NCBI GenBank assembly: GCA_947303695.1 | Contig: CAMYYX010000005.1 | Coordinates: 1 to 29,268, forward strand | Reading direction: 5' to 3' | DNA length: 29,268 nucleotides | Source: an uncultured Prevotellaceae bacterium | GTDB taxonomy: Bacteria; Bacteroidota; Bacteroidia; Bacteroidales; Bacteroidaceae | Notes under the pieces: generated by a model | Databases searched by the model: none | Seen by the model: only the letters and a program-made list of their open reading frames with translations | Told to the model about the DNA's origin: nothing | Part shown: one piece after another, positions 8,726 through 15,793 of the stretch | Layout of the letters: every line of letters starts with the position of its first letter | Numbering within the stretch: the first letter of the stretch is position 1 | Position numbers and translations under genes: made by a program

Positions 8726-9733
8726 TTATTGTGCATCCATTGCCTGACAAGCGGTGATGGCAACCATCTTATAGATGTCGTCCACTGAACAGCCTCGACT
8801 AAGGTCGTTTACTGGTCGTGCAATACCTTGAAGTATCGGACCGATGGCATCAGCATTACCTAGTCGCTGTACCAGTTTATAAGCGATGTTACCTACTTCG
8901 AGACATGGAACCACAAGTACGTTTGCTTTGCCAGCGATGTCGCTGCCTGGAGCCTTCTTCTGTCCTACACTTGGTACCAAAGCTGCATCAGCCTGCAACT
9001 CTCCGTCAATCTTTAGATTTGGAGCAAGCTCCTTCGCCAAACGAGTAGCCTCTACTACCTTGTCTACCACTTCATGTGAAGCACTTCCTTTGGTCGAGAA
9101 ACTCAGCATCGCTACGCGTGGGTCTGCAAATCCTGCTACGCTCTTCGCTGTCTGAGCCGTACAAACAGCAATCTGAGCCAACTGACCTGCATCGGGCATT
9201 GGTGTAACAGCAACGTCACCAATGACCAATACACCATCTTCTCCGTATTGTGGTGTCTGGGTAATCATCAGCATCGCACCGCTCACACAAGTGATGCCAG
9301 GAGCGCATTTGATGATTTGCAGAGCAGGACGTAGGGTGTCTCCTGTTGTTGAAAGGGCACCGCTAATTTGTCCGTCGGCATCTCCACTCTTGATGATGAG
9401 ACAACCGAAATAAAGAGGGTCAAGCACTTGTTCACGAGCTTTCTCGATGGTCATGCCCTTCTTCTGGCGGAGTTGGAACAGCAATTGTGCATATTCTTCC
9501 GTCTTCTCCGATGTAGCAGGATCGATGATAGTAGCTTTGTCCATATGCTTCAGCCCTAACTTATTTGCGTATGACTTAATCTCATCGGGATTGCCGATGA
9601 GAATGATGTCGGCGATATCGTCGGCAAGCACGCGGTCGGCAGCCGTGATGGTGCGTTCCTCCATGCTCTCAGGGAGCACGATACGCTGCTTGTTTGACTT
9701 TGCGCGTTCGATGATTGATTCTATTAATGACAT
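8726..9733 (-). CDS. pta: Phosphate acetyltransferase
   Basis: Converts acetyl-CoA and phosphate to acetyl phosphate, feeding acetate kinase. At 335 residues it is the short catalytic-only Pta form (PTA_PTB domain), lacking the N-terminal DRTGG region of the enterobacterial enzyme. Motifs include RIVLPE near the start, the GAL-TTGDTLRPALQ region and PCLEVGNIAYKLVQRL. The frame is open to 9760, but the ATG at 9731-9733 (protein start MSLIESIIERA) matches the usual family start, and the upstream Met would fall almost against the proC stop. It lies between proC and ackA, with 30 and 26 bases of spacing. Confidence 0.95.
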   Translation of the reverse strand: MSLIESIIERAKSNKQRIVLPESMEERTITAADRVLADDIADIILIGNPDEIKSYANKLGLKHMDKATIIDPATSEKTEEYAQLLFQLRQKKGMTIEKAREQVLDPLYFGCLIIKSGDADGQISGALSTTGDTLRPALQIIKCAPGITCVSGAMLMITQTPQYGEDGVLVIGDVAVTPMPDAGQLAQIAVCTAQTAKSVAGFADPRVAMLSFSTKGSASHEVVDKVVEATRLAKELAPNLKIDGELQADAALVPSVGQKKAPGSDIAGKANVLVVPCLEVGNIAYKLVQRLGNADAIGPILQGIARPVNDLSRGCSVDDIYKMVAITACQAMDAQ

Positions 9734-9763
9734 ATCTTTTTTATTAATAAATATACACAATGA

Positions 9764-10549
9764 TTATAGACCGGTCTTGAATACGCGAATCACAGCTGAA
9801 TTAAATCCGGCATGATCCATTTCGTTCAGACCCTTGATGGTGTAACCGCCAGGGGTAGTTACACGGTCGATAGCTTGCTCTGGATGTTCACCCGTCTGGT
9901 GCAACAACTCGGCGGCACCCTTCATGGTCTGGATGGCAATCTTCAGCGCATCAGGTGGGTAGAATCCCATCTCCACACCAGCCTCAGTCTGTACTCTGAG
10001 GAATCGCATAACATAGGCAATACCACACGAAGCCATCAGCATACCGGGAGCTACCAGTTTCTCAGGACAAACAAATGTGTCGCCCACAATCTTGAACAAT
10101 GCATCTACTTTATTTATTATAGATGTATCCACACCTTCTGCAGCACTGATGAACGTCATGCTTTCGCAGAACTCTGCTGCGATGTTAGGGATAACGTAGA
10201 ATGTTGCAGGTATTTGGCAACCGTTGTTGCGCAACATGTCGCCAATCTGCTCCAATGTGATACCGGCAGCTAACGAAACCAATGTCTGTGTGCTCTTTAG
10301 GTTACCCTTGATGTCCTTGATCACTGTCTCCACCTGCCAAGGTTTCACTGCGATGATGATGACATCAGCAACCTTGATGGCATCGTTGTCGTCCGTTGTA
10401 ATGTCGATGTTAGGGCAGTCGTCCTTGATCTTATTGAGTTTCTCGATATGTACTCCAGAGACCGTGATGTTGATGTCCTTACCACGTTTGCTCCATCCTC
10501 TGACCAGTGCACCTCCGATGTTTCCGGCACCGATAACTGTTACGTTCAT
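9764..10549 (-). CDS. proC: Pyrroline-5-carboxylate reductase
   Basis: Reduces pyrroline-5-carboxylate to proline with NAD(P)H, the last step of proline synthesis; cytoplasmic. At 261 residues it is normal for ProC. The N-terminus carries the Rossmann dinucleotide motif GAGNIGGALV. The central VSLAAGITLEQI segment and the C-terminal RVTTPGGYTIKGL (helix-forming, substrate-binding part) are typical. It is the first gene of the minus-strand set proC-pta-ackA, with a TACCTTTG box 25 bases upstream. Shared transcription of a proline gene with the acetate pathway is suggested only by spacing. Confidence 0.95.
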   Translation of the reverse strand: MNVTVIGAGNIGGALVRGWSKRGKDINITVSGVHIEKLNKIKDDCPNIDITTDDNDAIKVADVIIIAVKPWQVETVIKDIKGNLKSTQTLVSLAAGITLEQIGDMLRNNGCQIPATFYVIPNIAAEFCESMTFISAAEGVDTSIINKVDALFKIVGDTFVCPEKLVAPGMLMASCGIAYVMRFLRVQTEAGVEMGFYPPDALKIAIQTMKGAAELLHQTGEHPEQAIDRVTTPGGYTIKGLNEMDHAGFNSAVIRVFKTGL

Positions 10550-10574
10550 GATAATTCGTTTTTATAATTTTCCA

Positions 10575-10582
10575 CAAAGGTA
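10575..10582 (-). promoter_or_regulatory. Promoter -7 box of proC(-pta-ackA)
   Basis: TACCTTTG on the minus strand fits TAnnTTTG exactly. No clear TTTG -33 box is visible at the expected distance. Confidence 0.5.
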
Positions 10583-10631
10583 CGAATAATTTGCAATTTA
10601 CCGATTTCCTATTCACCATTTTTTTCGATTT

Positions 10632-10660
10632 TAAACTATTAAACCTGTAAACTATTAAAC
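10632..10660. repeat. Short AT-rich direct repeat between proC and ferredoxin
   Basis: TAAACTATTAAAC occurs twice (10632-10644 and 10648-10660) with a 16-base period in the divergent promoter region. It could be an operator pair or just low-complexity sequence. Apart from this repeat and promoter boxes I see nothing else in 10583-10785. Confidence 0.4.
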
Positions 10661-10730
10661 TTTTTCCTATTTTTGCATGCGAAAACATAGATTTTTCTCT
10701 TTTCACTTTTCGTGTTTCGTTTTTATTTAC

Positions 10731-10738
10731 TACCTTTG
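10731..10738 (+). promoter_or_regulatory. Promoter -7 box of the ferredoxin gene
   Basis: TACCTTTG fits TAnnTTTG, with TTTT at about the -33 position (10707-10710). The ATG is 48 bases downstream. A second match, TATTTTTG at 10668-10675, may be an additional upstream start. Confidence 0.6.
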
Positions 10739-10785
10739 TCACCGCAAAAGAATTAGATTATTATTTTTATCAAACAAAGAGTATT

Positions 10786-10959
10786 ATGGCTTACGTAATT
10801 ACAGACGACTGCGTTATGTGTGGAACATGCGCAGGTGAATGTCCATCAGAAGCAATTTCTGAAGGCGACGGCAAGTATGTTATCGATCCAAATGCCTGTG
10901 TTGACTGTGGCACATGTGCTGACGCTTGTCCAACAGGTGCTATCACACCAGGGGAATAA
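10786..10959 (+). CDS. 2[4Fe-4S] ferredoxin
   Basis: A 57-residue electron carrier of the clostridial type. Two C-x2-C-x2-C-x3-CP motifs (Cys9/12/15/19 and Cys38/41/44/48) would each bind part of two [4Fe-4S] clusters. The protein starts MAYVITDDC and ends AITPGE, the full length of the family. It probably serves pyruvate:ferredoxin oxidoreductase and similar anaerobic enzymes, which fits the acetate pathway next to it; the partner is not shown by the sequence. It has its own promoter (10731) and terminator (10979-11014), so it forms a single-gene transcript, as usual for an abundant small protein. Confidence 0.95.
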   Translation: MAYVITDDCVMCGTCAGECPSEAISEGDGKYVIDPNACVDCGTCADACPTGAITPGE

Positions 10960-10978
10960 CGATAACCTCGCTACAAAC

Positions 10979-11014
10979 AAAACGCCATTGGCTCATCAGC
11001 CCTTGGCGTTTTTT
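10979..11014 (+). terminator. Rho-independent terminator of the ferredoxin gene
   Basis: The stem AAAACGCCA (10979-10987) with TGGCGTTTT (11004-11012) continues into a T run to 11014. It starts 20 bases past the ferredoxin stop and isolates porT from the ferredoxin transcript. Confidence 0.85.
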
Positions 11015-11035
11015 CATTCTTTTCTTCGTCTTTTC

Positions 11036-11062
11036 GCAATAAATCGTGTGTTTTTACGTTTA
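11036..11062 (+). promoter_or_regulatory. Candidate ECF-sigma promoter of porT, shared with porE
   Basis: GCAATAAA (11036-11043), 6 bases, GTTTTTACGTTTA (11050-11062), 7 bases, ATG at 11070. Both blocks and all spacings are the same as in front of porE. GCAAT-N16-CGTT has ECF-sigma geometry. It lies immediately after the ferredoxin terminator, where a promoter is needed. Confidence 0.55.
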
Positions 11063-11069
11063 TAGAAAT

Positions 11070-11816
11070 ATGAAATGTATGAAAAGGAATGGTGGACTGT
11101 GGATGCTCCTTGTGCTGATGGCATTCACCGGATTTCTGCTCATGATGGGTGGAGGCGGTGTGGCATGTGCTCAACCGAGGAAGCTGATGAACCGCCCATA
11201 TATAGATCAGCGTCCGTTCCACTATGGGTTCCATGCGGGATTGCATGTGCAGGATATTGAGTTCACGAACAACGGATATATCGATGCAAACGGTAATCAA
11301 TGGTTTGCTGATGTACCGAACTACGACCCAGGATTCACAGTGGGTATCCTTGGTGAACTGAAATTGCATAACAACATCGCATTGCGTGTGATTCCTACGA
11401 TGCATTTCGGTGAGAAGAACACGTGGTTCTATAACCAGACAACGGGTGAGCACCAGATTCAGAACATGAAGTCGACATATATCTCCATCCCTATTGATCT
11501 GAAGTTCACGGCCGAGCGTTTCAATAACTACCGCCCTTATGTGATGTGTGGAGTGAATCCGATGTACGACCTCACGGTGAAGAAGCAGCGTAACCTGTTG
11601 TTACGCCCGTTCGATTGTTTCCTTGAGGTGGGATTGGGTTGCGACTTCTACTTGCCTTATTTCAAGTGTATCCCCGAACTGAAGTTCTGCTTCGGCTTGT
11701 TGGACATCATCAATAAGAAGCGTAAGGACCTCACCGATCCTGCGTTGACAAACTTTACGCAAGGGGTGGATCGGGGGCAGAACAAGATGATTGTGCTGAC
11801 GTTCTATATCGAATAA
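11070..11816 (+). CDS. porT: PorT-like outer-membrane beta-barrel protein of the T9SS
   Basis: A 248-residue outer-membrane protein matching PorT, needed for type IX secretion of proteins across the outer membrane. After a long hydrophobic signal (residues 1-35, ending VACAQ) come amphipathic strands typical of an 8-stranded barrel, with YGFHAGLHVQDIEF, the GELKLHNNIALRVIPTMHFGE stretch split across two strands, TYISIPIDLKF, YVMCGVNP and a C-terminal strand ending in an aromatic-rich FYIE. The RVIPT-HFGE block is what I recognise as PorT. I chose ATG 11070 because the upstream element keeps the same 7-base distance to the ATG as in porE; ATG 11079 is possible, and a GTG at 11046 is unlikely. 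It converges on the GHL10 gene with only 17 bases between stops. Confidence 0.8.
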   Translation: MKCMKRNGGLWMLLVLMAFTGFLLMMGGGGVACAQPRKLMNRPYIDQRPFHYGFHAGLHVQDIEFTNNGYIDANGNQWFADVPNYDPGFTVGILGELKLHNNIALRVIPTMHFGEKNTWFYNQTTGEHQIQNMKSTYISIPIDLKFTAERFNNYRPYVMCGVNPMYDLTVKKQRNLLLRPFDCFLEVGLGCDFYLPYFKCIPELKFCFGLLDIINKKRKDLTDPALTNFTQGVDRGQNKMIVLTFYIE

Positions 11817-11833
11817 GGCGAATGGGCCTTGAT

Positions 11834-13588
11834 TTATTCCAAGTACTTGCTGAAGTCGACGATGTGGATTTCGGTGGACTTCTTTTCTTTCTTTGGTTTC
11901 TCAGCCTTCACTTTTTCTTCCTTCACTTTCACGGGCTTCTCTACTTTGGGCTTTTCCTCCTTCACTTTCTGAGGCTTCGTAGTCTTTACCTTTGTTGGCT
12001 TTGCGACTTTCTCCTTCTTATTCTTACTTGTCTTTGGTAATGCTGGTGCTGCGGTGCCTGCAAAGTGCTGACGTACGGCTGCTATGATGGCTTCGTGTGA
12101 TGGGCGTGAGGTGATGTTCGAGATTTCCTGAACGGGAGCGCTCTCGTTGCCGAAGCGGTCGGTTGCGGTCACTGCATAGAAACTTTTGGTAAGGGCTCTT
12201 CCTGCTATCTGATAGCTGGTGGCCGGGATACGCTGTGCCAGCAGGTTTTCTGCTTTGGTCACATCTACGGGGTAGATGTTGCTGCCGTAGATGTTGAAAT
12301 AGACGGTTTGCCAGCGGCCTTCGGTCATCGGTTCGCGGAAGTTCCAACGGATGATGCCGTCTTTATAATAAAGGTCGGTCGGTTGAGCGGGTGCGATGGT
12401 GTCGGTCGACCACGTCATGCGAGTGGTGAGCGCAGGGTAGGGGAAGAACTCTTCGCAAGCGGTGTCGTAGATGCCTTTCTGGTTGCGAGTGAGATAGTCG
12501 CTGCGATAGAATGCGATGCCGCCCATTCCTGAATTGCGGACGGTGTGCATCTCAGCTCGTACGTCGTTGAGTTGCCACTTTCCTTCGCGTGGATCAAGGA
12601 AATAGATGCCAAGCCCGGCAGCGATGGGATGTCCGTAGCTGTTCTCTGCCCAGTCGTAGACAAAGGGGTAGAAATGGTCGCCCTGGAAGTACATCATGGG
12701 GAAGAGCATATCCTGTATGTTGTCGCGCAGCCAAGCTTGCGGATCTTGATATACACCATCGTAACAGTCCCAACCTCCTGAGCGATAACGGGTGAGGCTG
12801 CGGTACTTGCCAATAGGGCTGCTGCTGAGTTTCACCCAAGGCTTTACGGCTTTCACTTCGTCGTGGACACGGCGGACGATGCGGGTGATGTTGTCGCGCT
12901 TCCAATCAGCTTTTGTCATTCCTGATGAGGCTTTGTAGAGGTTTTCATCGCTGAATCGGTACTGGCTTTCAGGGTAACGGATATAGTCGAGGTTGATGCC
13001 GTCGACATCGTAGTGCTCCACGATTTCACGGGCGATCGAGGCAATGTAGTCGGCTGTGCCTGGCTGTCCCGGAATCATGAATACCTCGCCACCAACGGTC
13101 TTGGTAAGGTTGGCATGATGGCGTGTGACGGACATCGTGCCGTAGGAGCGTTGCCGTTGGGCTGTACCGAGCGGGATGCTGACGAGCCACGTGTGGAGTT
13201 CCATGCCGCGACGGTGACATTCCTCGATGGCAAAGGCCAGTGGGTCGTAGCTGGGAGCACGGCCTGCATGTCCGGTGATGGTCTCGTCCCAGGTCTCGAT
13301 GGCCGATGGATAGATGACGCTACCTCGGACACGTGTCTGTAGGATGACCACGTTGATATTGGCTCGCTGCAGCTTGTCGAGGATGGCGATGAGTTCCTGC
13401 TTCTGACGCTGTGTGCTCGTTTCATCGGTCGCTTTGGTACGTGGCCAGTCGATGCCTCCGATGGTGGCCAGCCACACGGCTCGCTCCTCACGCTTCGGGT
13501 AGTCGACATCGAAAATATTCTGTGCCGAAGCTACTGCCGAGAGCAGGAAAAGTATCAATATCCATATGTTGTTTGCAATCTTTCGCAT
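11834..13588 (-). CDS. Secreted GHL10/DUF187-type glycosidase with Lys-rich tail
   Basis: A 584-residue exported 'family 10 glycosylhydrolase' of the GHL10 (PF02638) type, a TIM-barrel enzyme family acting on polysaccharides; the substrate is unknown. A signal peptide (1-22) is followed by the barrel (about 32-385: REERAVWLATI, LQTRVRG, the motif DGINLDYIRYP at 196-206 with candidate catalytic Asp, and FPMMYFQGDHFYP), then a fibronectin-III-like domain (about 395-490). Residues 520-571 are almost only Lys, Glu, Pro, Val and Thr in loose KVKEEKPKVEKP repeats, ending in a hydrophobic HIVDFSKYLE. The start at 13588 gives the signal peptide; the frame is open to 13672, but that extension is low-complexity sequence upstream of the promoter box at 13609. 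Confidence 0.88.
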   Translation of the reverse strand: MRKIANNIWILILFLLSAVASAQNIFDVDYPKREERAVWLATIGGIDWPRTKATDETSTQRQKQELIAILDKLQRANINVVILQTRVRGSVIYPSAIETWDETITGHAGRAPSYDPLAFAIEECHRRGMELHTWLVSIPLGTAQRQRSYGTMSVTRHHANLTKTVGGEVFMIPGQPGTADYIASIAREIVEHYDVDGINLDYIRYPESQYRFSDENLYKASSGMTKADWKRDNITRIVRRVHDEVKAVKPWVKLSSSPIGKYRSLTRYRSGGWDCYDGVYQDPQAWLRDNIQDMLFPMMYFQGDHFYPFVYDWAENSYGHPIAAGLGIYFLDPREGKWQLNDVRAEMHTVRNSGMGGIAFYRSDYLTRNQKGIYDTACEEFFPYPALTTRMTWSTDTIAPAQPTDLYYKDGIIRWNFREPMTEGRWQTVYFNIYGSNIYPVDVTKAENLLAQRIPATSYQIAGRALTKSFYAVTATDRFGNESAPVQEISNITSRPSHEAIIAAVRQHFAGTAAPALPKTSKNKKEKVAKPTKVKTTKPQKVKEEKPKVEKPVKVKEEKVKAEKPKKEKKSTEIHIVDFSKYLE

Positions 13589-13608
13589 CGTATTTATTAA
13601 TTTTGCTG

Positions 13609-13616
13609 CAAAGTTA
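13609..13616 (-). promoter_or_regulatory. Promoter -7 box of the GHL10 gene
   Basis: TAACTTTG on the minus strand fits TAnnTTTG, 20 bases before the ATG at 13588. No convincing -33 box is visible. Confidence 0.5.
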
Positions 13617-13662
13617 CAAAAAAGTTTAGAGTTTCGTGCCCGGAGTTTGGAGTTTTTTTCGT

Positions 13663-13670
13663 ATCTTTGC
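13663..13670 (+). promoter_or_regulatory. Promoter -7 box of the small membrane protein/beta-barrel pair
   Basis: TATCTTTG fits TAnnTTTG exactly and lies 20 bases before the ATG at 13691. It is divergent from the GHL10 promoter 47 bases away. Confidence 0.55.
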
Positions 13671-13690
13671 ACAAATTCTGAAGATTAAGC

Positions 13691-13888
13691 ATGAAGAAAT
13701 CCATTTGGCTACCCATACTCCTTCTTTGCGCCGGAGCCGCAGTCTATATCTACTCAGGCATTGAGTATAATGCATGGGTGGAGAATGTCACTCTGATGAT
13801 TATCGACGTGGTCATCTGCGTGCTGCTCCATTTCATGTTGAAGAAGAAGGAGGCTTATGAAGACGAAAGAAACGGTAAAACAAAATAG
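13691..13888 (+). CDS. Small two-helix membrane protein, unknown function
   Basis: A 65-residue protein with two predicted membrane helices (about 5-22 and 33-51) and a charged C-terminus rich in Lys and Glu. I do not recognise a family. It is likely real: it has a good -7 box 20 bases upstream, an ATG, and only 3 bases separate its stop from the following beta-barrel gene, so the two are probably translated from one mRNA. An inner-membrane location with both ends on the same side is the simplest reading. Confidence 0.7.
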   Translation: MKKSIWLPILLLCAGAAVYIYSGIEYNAWVENVTLMIIDVVICVLLHFMLKKKEAYEDERNGKTK

Positions 13889-13891
13889 ACA

Positions 13892-14371
13892 ATGAAGAAA
13901 TTACTTTTGGCTGTGTTGCTCACAGTGGCAACCACAAGTGCTTTTGCACAGTTTGAGAAGGGAACAAAGTACGTAGGCGCATCGCTTACAGGTTTGAACT
14001 TGGCCATCAACGACCGTCAGCATCTCTCGTTCGGTCTCGACGCCAAGGCAGGTTATTTCATCAAGGACTACTGGATGGTCGAGGGAACCTTCGGCTGGCA
14101 CACCTCGCGTACTCACCTCGACCGTTGCCAGATTGGTGCCAAGCTTCGCTATGCACAGGTTGAGAACGGATTATACTACGCTTGCGGACTGAAGTATCTG
14201 CACGAGCGCAAAAGTTTCAACGACCTTCAGCTCACACCCGAACTGGGCTATTGCTTCTACCTCAACCACTACATCTCGGTCGAGCCTGCTATGTACTACG
14301 ACATGAGTTTCACCAACTTCTCGAAGAAGAGCGAGGTGGGACTGAAAGTAGGAATCGGATTTTACTTCTAA
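13892..14371 (+). CDS. Small outer-membrane beta-barrel protein
   Basis: A 159-residue exported protein. The signal peptide (1-20, ending AFAQ) is followed by alternating amphipathic strands with many aromatic girdle residues (GTKYVGASL, LSFGLDAKAGYF, YWMVEGTFGWH, IGAKLRYAQ, LYYACGLKYLH, VEPAMYYDMSF) and a final strand VGLKVGIGFYF ending in Phe, as expected for an 8-stranded barrel. It belongs to the general OMP_b-brl type common in Bacteroidota; cargo or function is not visible. It is second in a two-gene unit with the small membrane protein and ends at a strong bidirectional terminator. Confidence 0.85.
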   Translation: MKKLLLAVLLTVATTSAFAQFEKGTKYVGASLTGLNLAINDRQHLSFGLDAKAGYFIKDYWMVEGTFGWHTSRTHLDRCQIGAKLRYAQVENGLYYACGLKYLHERKSFNDLQLTPELGYCFYLNHYISVEPAMYYDMSFTNFSKKSEVGLKVGIGFYF

Positions 14372-14376
14372 TACGT

Positions 14377-14405
14377 AAAAAGGATGCGCCGCAGCGCATC
14401 CTTTT
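14377..14405. terminator. Bidirectional terminator between converging genes
   Basis: GGATGCGC (14382-14389), loop CGCA, GCGCATCC (14394-14401), flanked by AAAAA and TTTT. It sits between the beta-barrel gene (stop at 14371, plus) and the M64 gene (stop at 14425, minus) and can serve both. Confidence 0.88.
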
Positions 14406-14424
14406 ACTTTGCCAAAGATTTCTA

Positions 14425-15750
14425 TTATTTCACCGTTCCCGTATAGAAGTCGGTGATGGCGATGATTGCACGGGTACATACCGGACAGAAGTCATCAACT
14501 TCGTTCACGTTCATGCGGCACAGTTCGGCTGGACGGTAGGCTCCGCGGGCCATGTAGCCGGCACCCTCGAAGACGCCGACGCGCTGAGTTTTCTCGTTCA
14601 GTTGAGCCGTTGTCATCTCTCGGCGAGCGGTGTTGTAGTCTGTAATGGTAGGTGACGTAGGAACTGGCGTTCCAGCCTTGATAAGGTCTTTCCATTTACG
14701 GTCGAAGTCGCGGAGCGTGGTGATGTTCGGCTCCCATGGTTCGGTGTCGGATGGGTACCACTCGACGTGGTTGTCACCATAGTTGTATTCGTCGGCCAAT
14801 CCAGCATAAGAGTGTCCGAATTCGTGTACTAACACCTGCTTAAAGGTAGCGTGGTCGCTCGATGAGCACATCCACTGGTTGTAGATACCGCCGCCACCGT
14901 AGCGTGGCGTGTTGATGAGGACGATGATGTGTTCGAACGGCACGCCGCTCAGCAGGTCGAACAGACGATGAACAGCCGATGTGGTGAGGTAGCGGTCGCT
15001 GTAGAAAGTGTCGTAGTGCGAACGCAGCACGGTGTCGTGCCAGATGCCACGGCCCGGCTCCGAAGGTCCGCTTTCGTTCGACACAGCCCCTACGGCAACG
15101 ACGTTGAAGCGGTCTTTCATCGATTTGAACGGCTCGTGACTGAAGATGGCATCGGCAGCCCGCTCACAGTCACGGTAGAATTTATCCATTTGGTCGGCAG
15201 TATAGCCCTCAGCAACGATGGCGAGGTCGACACATTGGCTGATGTCGCCGCTCTTCACAATGTAACGATAGGGGATGCCGTTGTCACCAATGGGACGAAT
15301 CAGGATGTCCTTTGGGTCAACATGATGTGTCATCACCGTCGTCACCTTATTGTGATTGTCCGTGAGGGTGATGCGTATATCAATCGGCTTCTTGGGGAAC
15401 GGGATGTTATAGCTGGCCTCAAAGGCACGTCGAAGTTGCGTCGCTTCCGTTTCGTTGAGCCACTCCTGGAAAAGGGTTGAGAAAGTGTGGACATAGATCA
15501 GTCGGCCCGATGCGCTGTCGAACACGTTGATTTGTGCGTTTCCCAAAAGGAACGTCTCGGCCAGTCGGGCTCTGCGTCCTGCCCATCGCGGCTGCTTGTA
15601 GAGTTGGCAAAGTTGGATGTACTGTGATGTGCTGTCGCCTCCGAACACATAGTCGAGACGGAGGGTGTTGTCTTCGAAATACTCGTCGAAGTTCTGCGCA
15701 GCGGCAGGCAATGCCAGCGCAATGAGAAGTGATAAGATAATTTGTTTCAT
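14425..15750 (-). CDS. Secreted M64-family (IgA peptidase-like) zinc metallopeptidase
   Basis: A 441-residue exported protein of peptidase family M64. A signal peptide (1-19, ending PAAAQ) is followed by an M64 N-terminal beta domain (about 20-145) and the catalytic domain (about 170-430). The zinc site is HEFGHSYAGLADEY at 309-322: His309, His313 and Asp320 as ligands and Glu310 as catalytic base, which matches the M64 pattern. Family founders cleave IgA; here the substrate is unknown, and Bacteroidota often carry several such enzymes for host or diet proteins. It starts 25 bases after the uvrA stop on the same strand, so it probably lies at the end of a pyrF-uvrA-M64 transcript unless a promoter hides in the uvrA 3' end. 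Confidence 0.9.
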   Translation of the reverse strand: MKQIILSLLIALALPAAAQNFDEYFEDNTLRLDYVFGGDSTSQYIQLCQLYKQPRWAGRRARLAETFLLGNAQINVFDSASGRLIYVHTFSTLFQEWLNETEATQLRRAFEASYNIPFPKKPIDIRITLTDNHNKVTTVMTHHVDPKDILIRPIGDNGIPYRYIVKSGDISQCVDLAIVAEGYTADQMDKFYRDCERAADAIFSHEPFKSMKDRFNVVAVGAVSNESGPSEPGRGIWHDTVLRSHYDTFYSDRYLTTSAVHRLFDLLSGVPFEHIIVLINTPRYGGGGIYNQWMCSSSDHATFKQVLVHEFGHSYAGLADEYNYGDNHVEWYPSDTEPWEPNITTLRDFDRKWKDLIKAGTPVPTSPTITDYNTARREMTTAQLNEKTQRVGVFEGAGYMARGAYRPAELCRMNVNEVDDFCPVCTRAIIAITDFYTGTVK

Positions 15751-15758
15751 ATTGTTGG

Positions 15759-15793
15759 GAATTATGCATTATGAATTATGCATTATGAATTAT
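15759..15793. repeat. 14-base tandem repeat at the uvrA 3' end
   Basis: GAATTATGCATTAT occurs twice in tandem (15759-15772, 15773-15786), followed by half a copy (to 15793). It covers the uvrA stop codon and encodes the last residues of UvrA on the minus strand. From memory, AATTATGCATTATG arrays are common in Bacteroidales intergenic DNA. Confidence 0.75.

Noticed and set aside
10479..10742. 87-residue minus-strand open frame upstream of proC
   Set aside because: Overlaps proC out of frame, spans its promoter box and is low-complexity Lys/Asn/Arg sequence.
11815..11830. Weak hairpin AAGGC/GCCTT between porT and the GHL10 gene
   Set aside because: Only 5 bp and without a T run, so I do not call it a terminator.
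14929..15480. 183-residue plus-strand open frame opposite the M64 gene
   Set aside because: It is antisense to a clear peptidase with intact active site, has no promoter or recognisable domain, and reads as a codon shadow.
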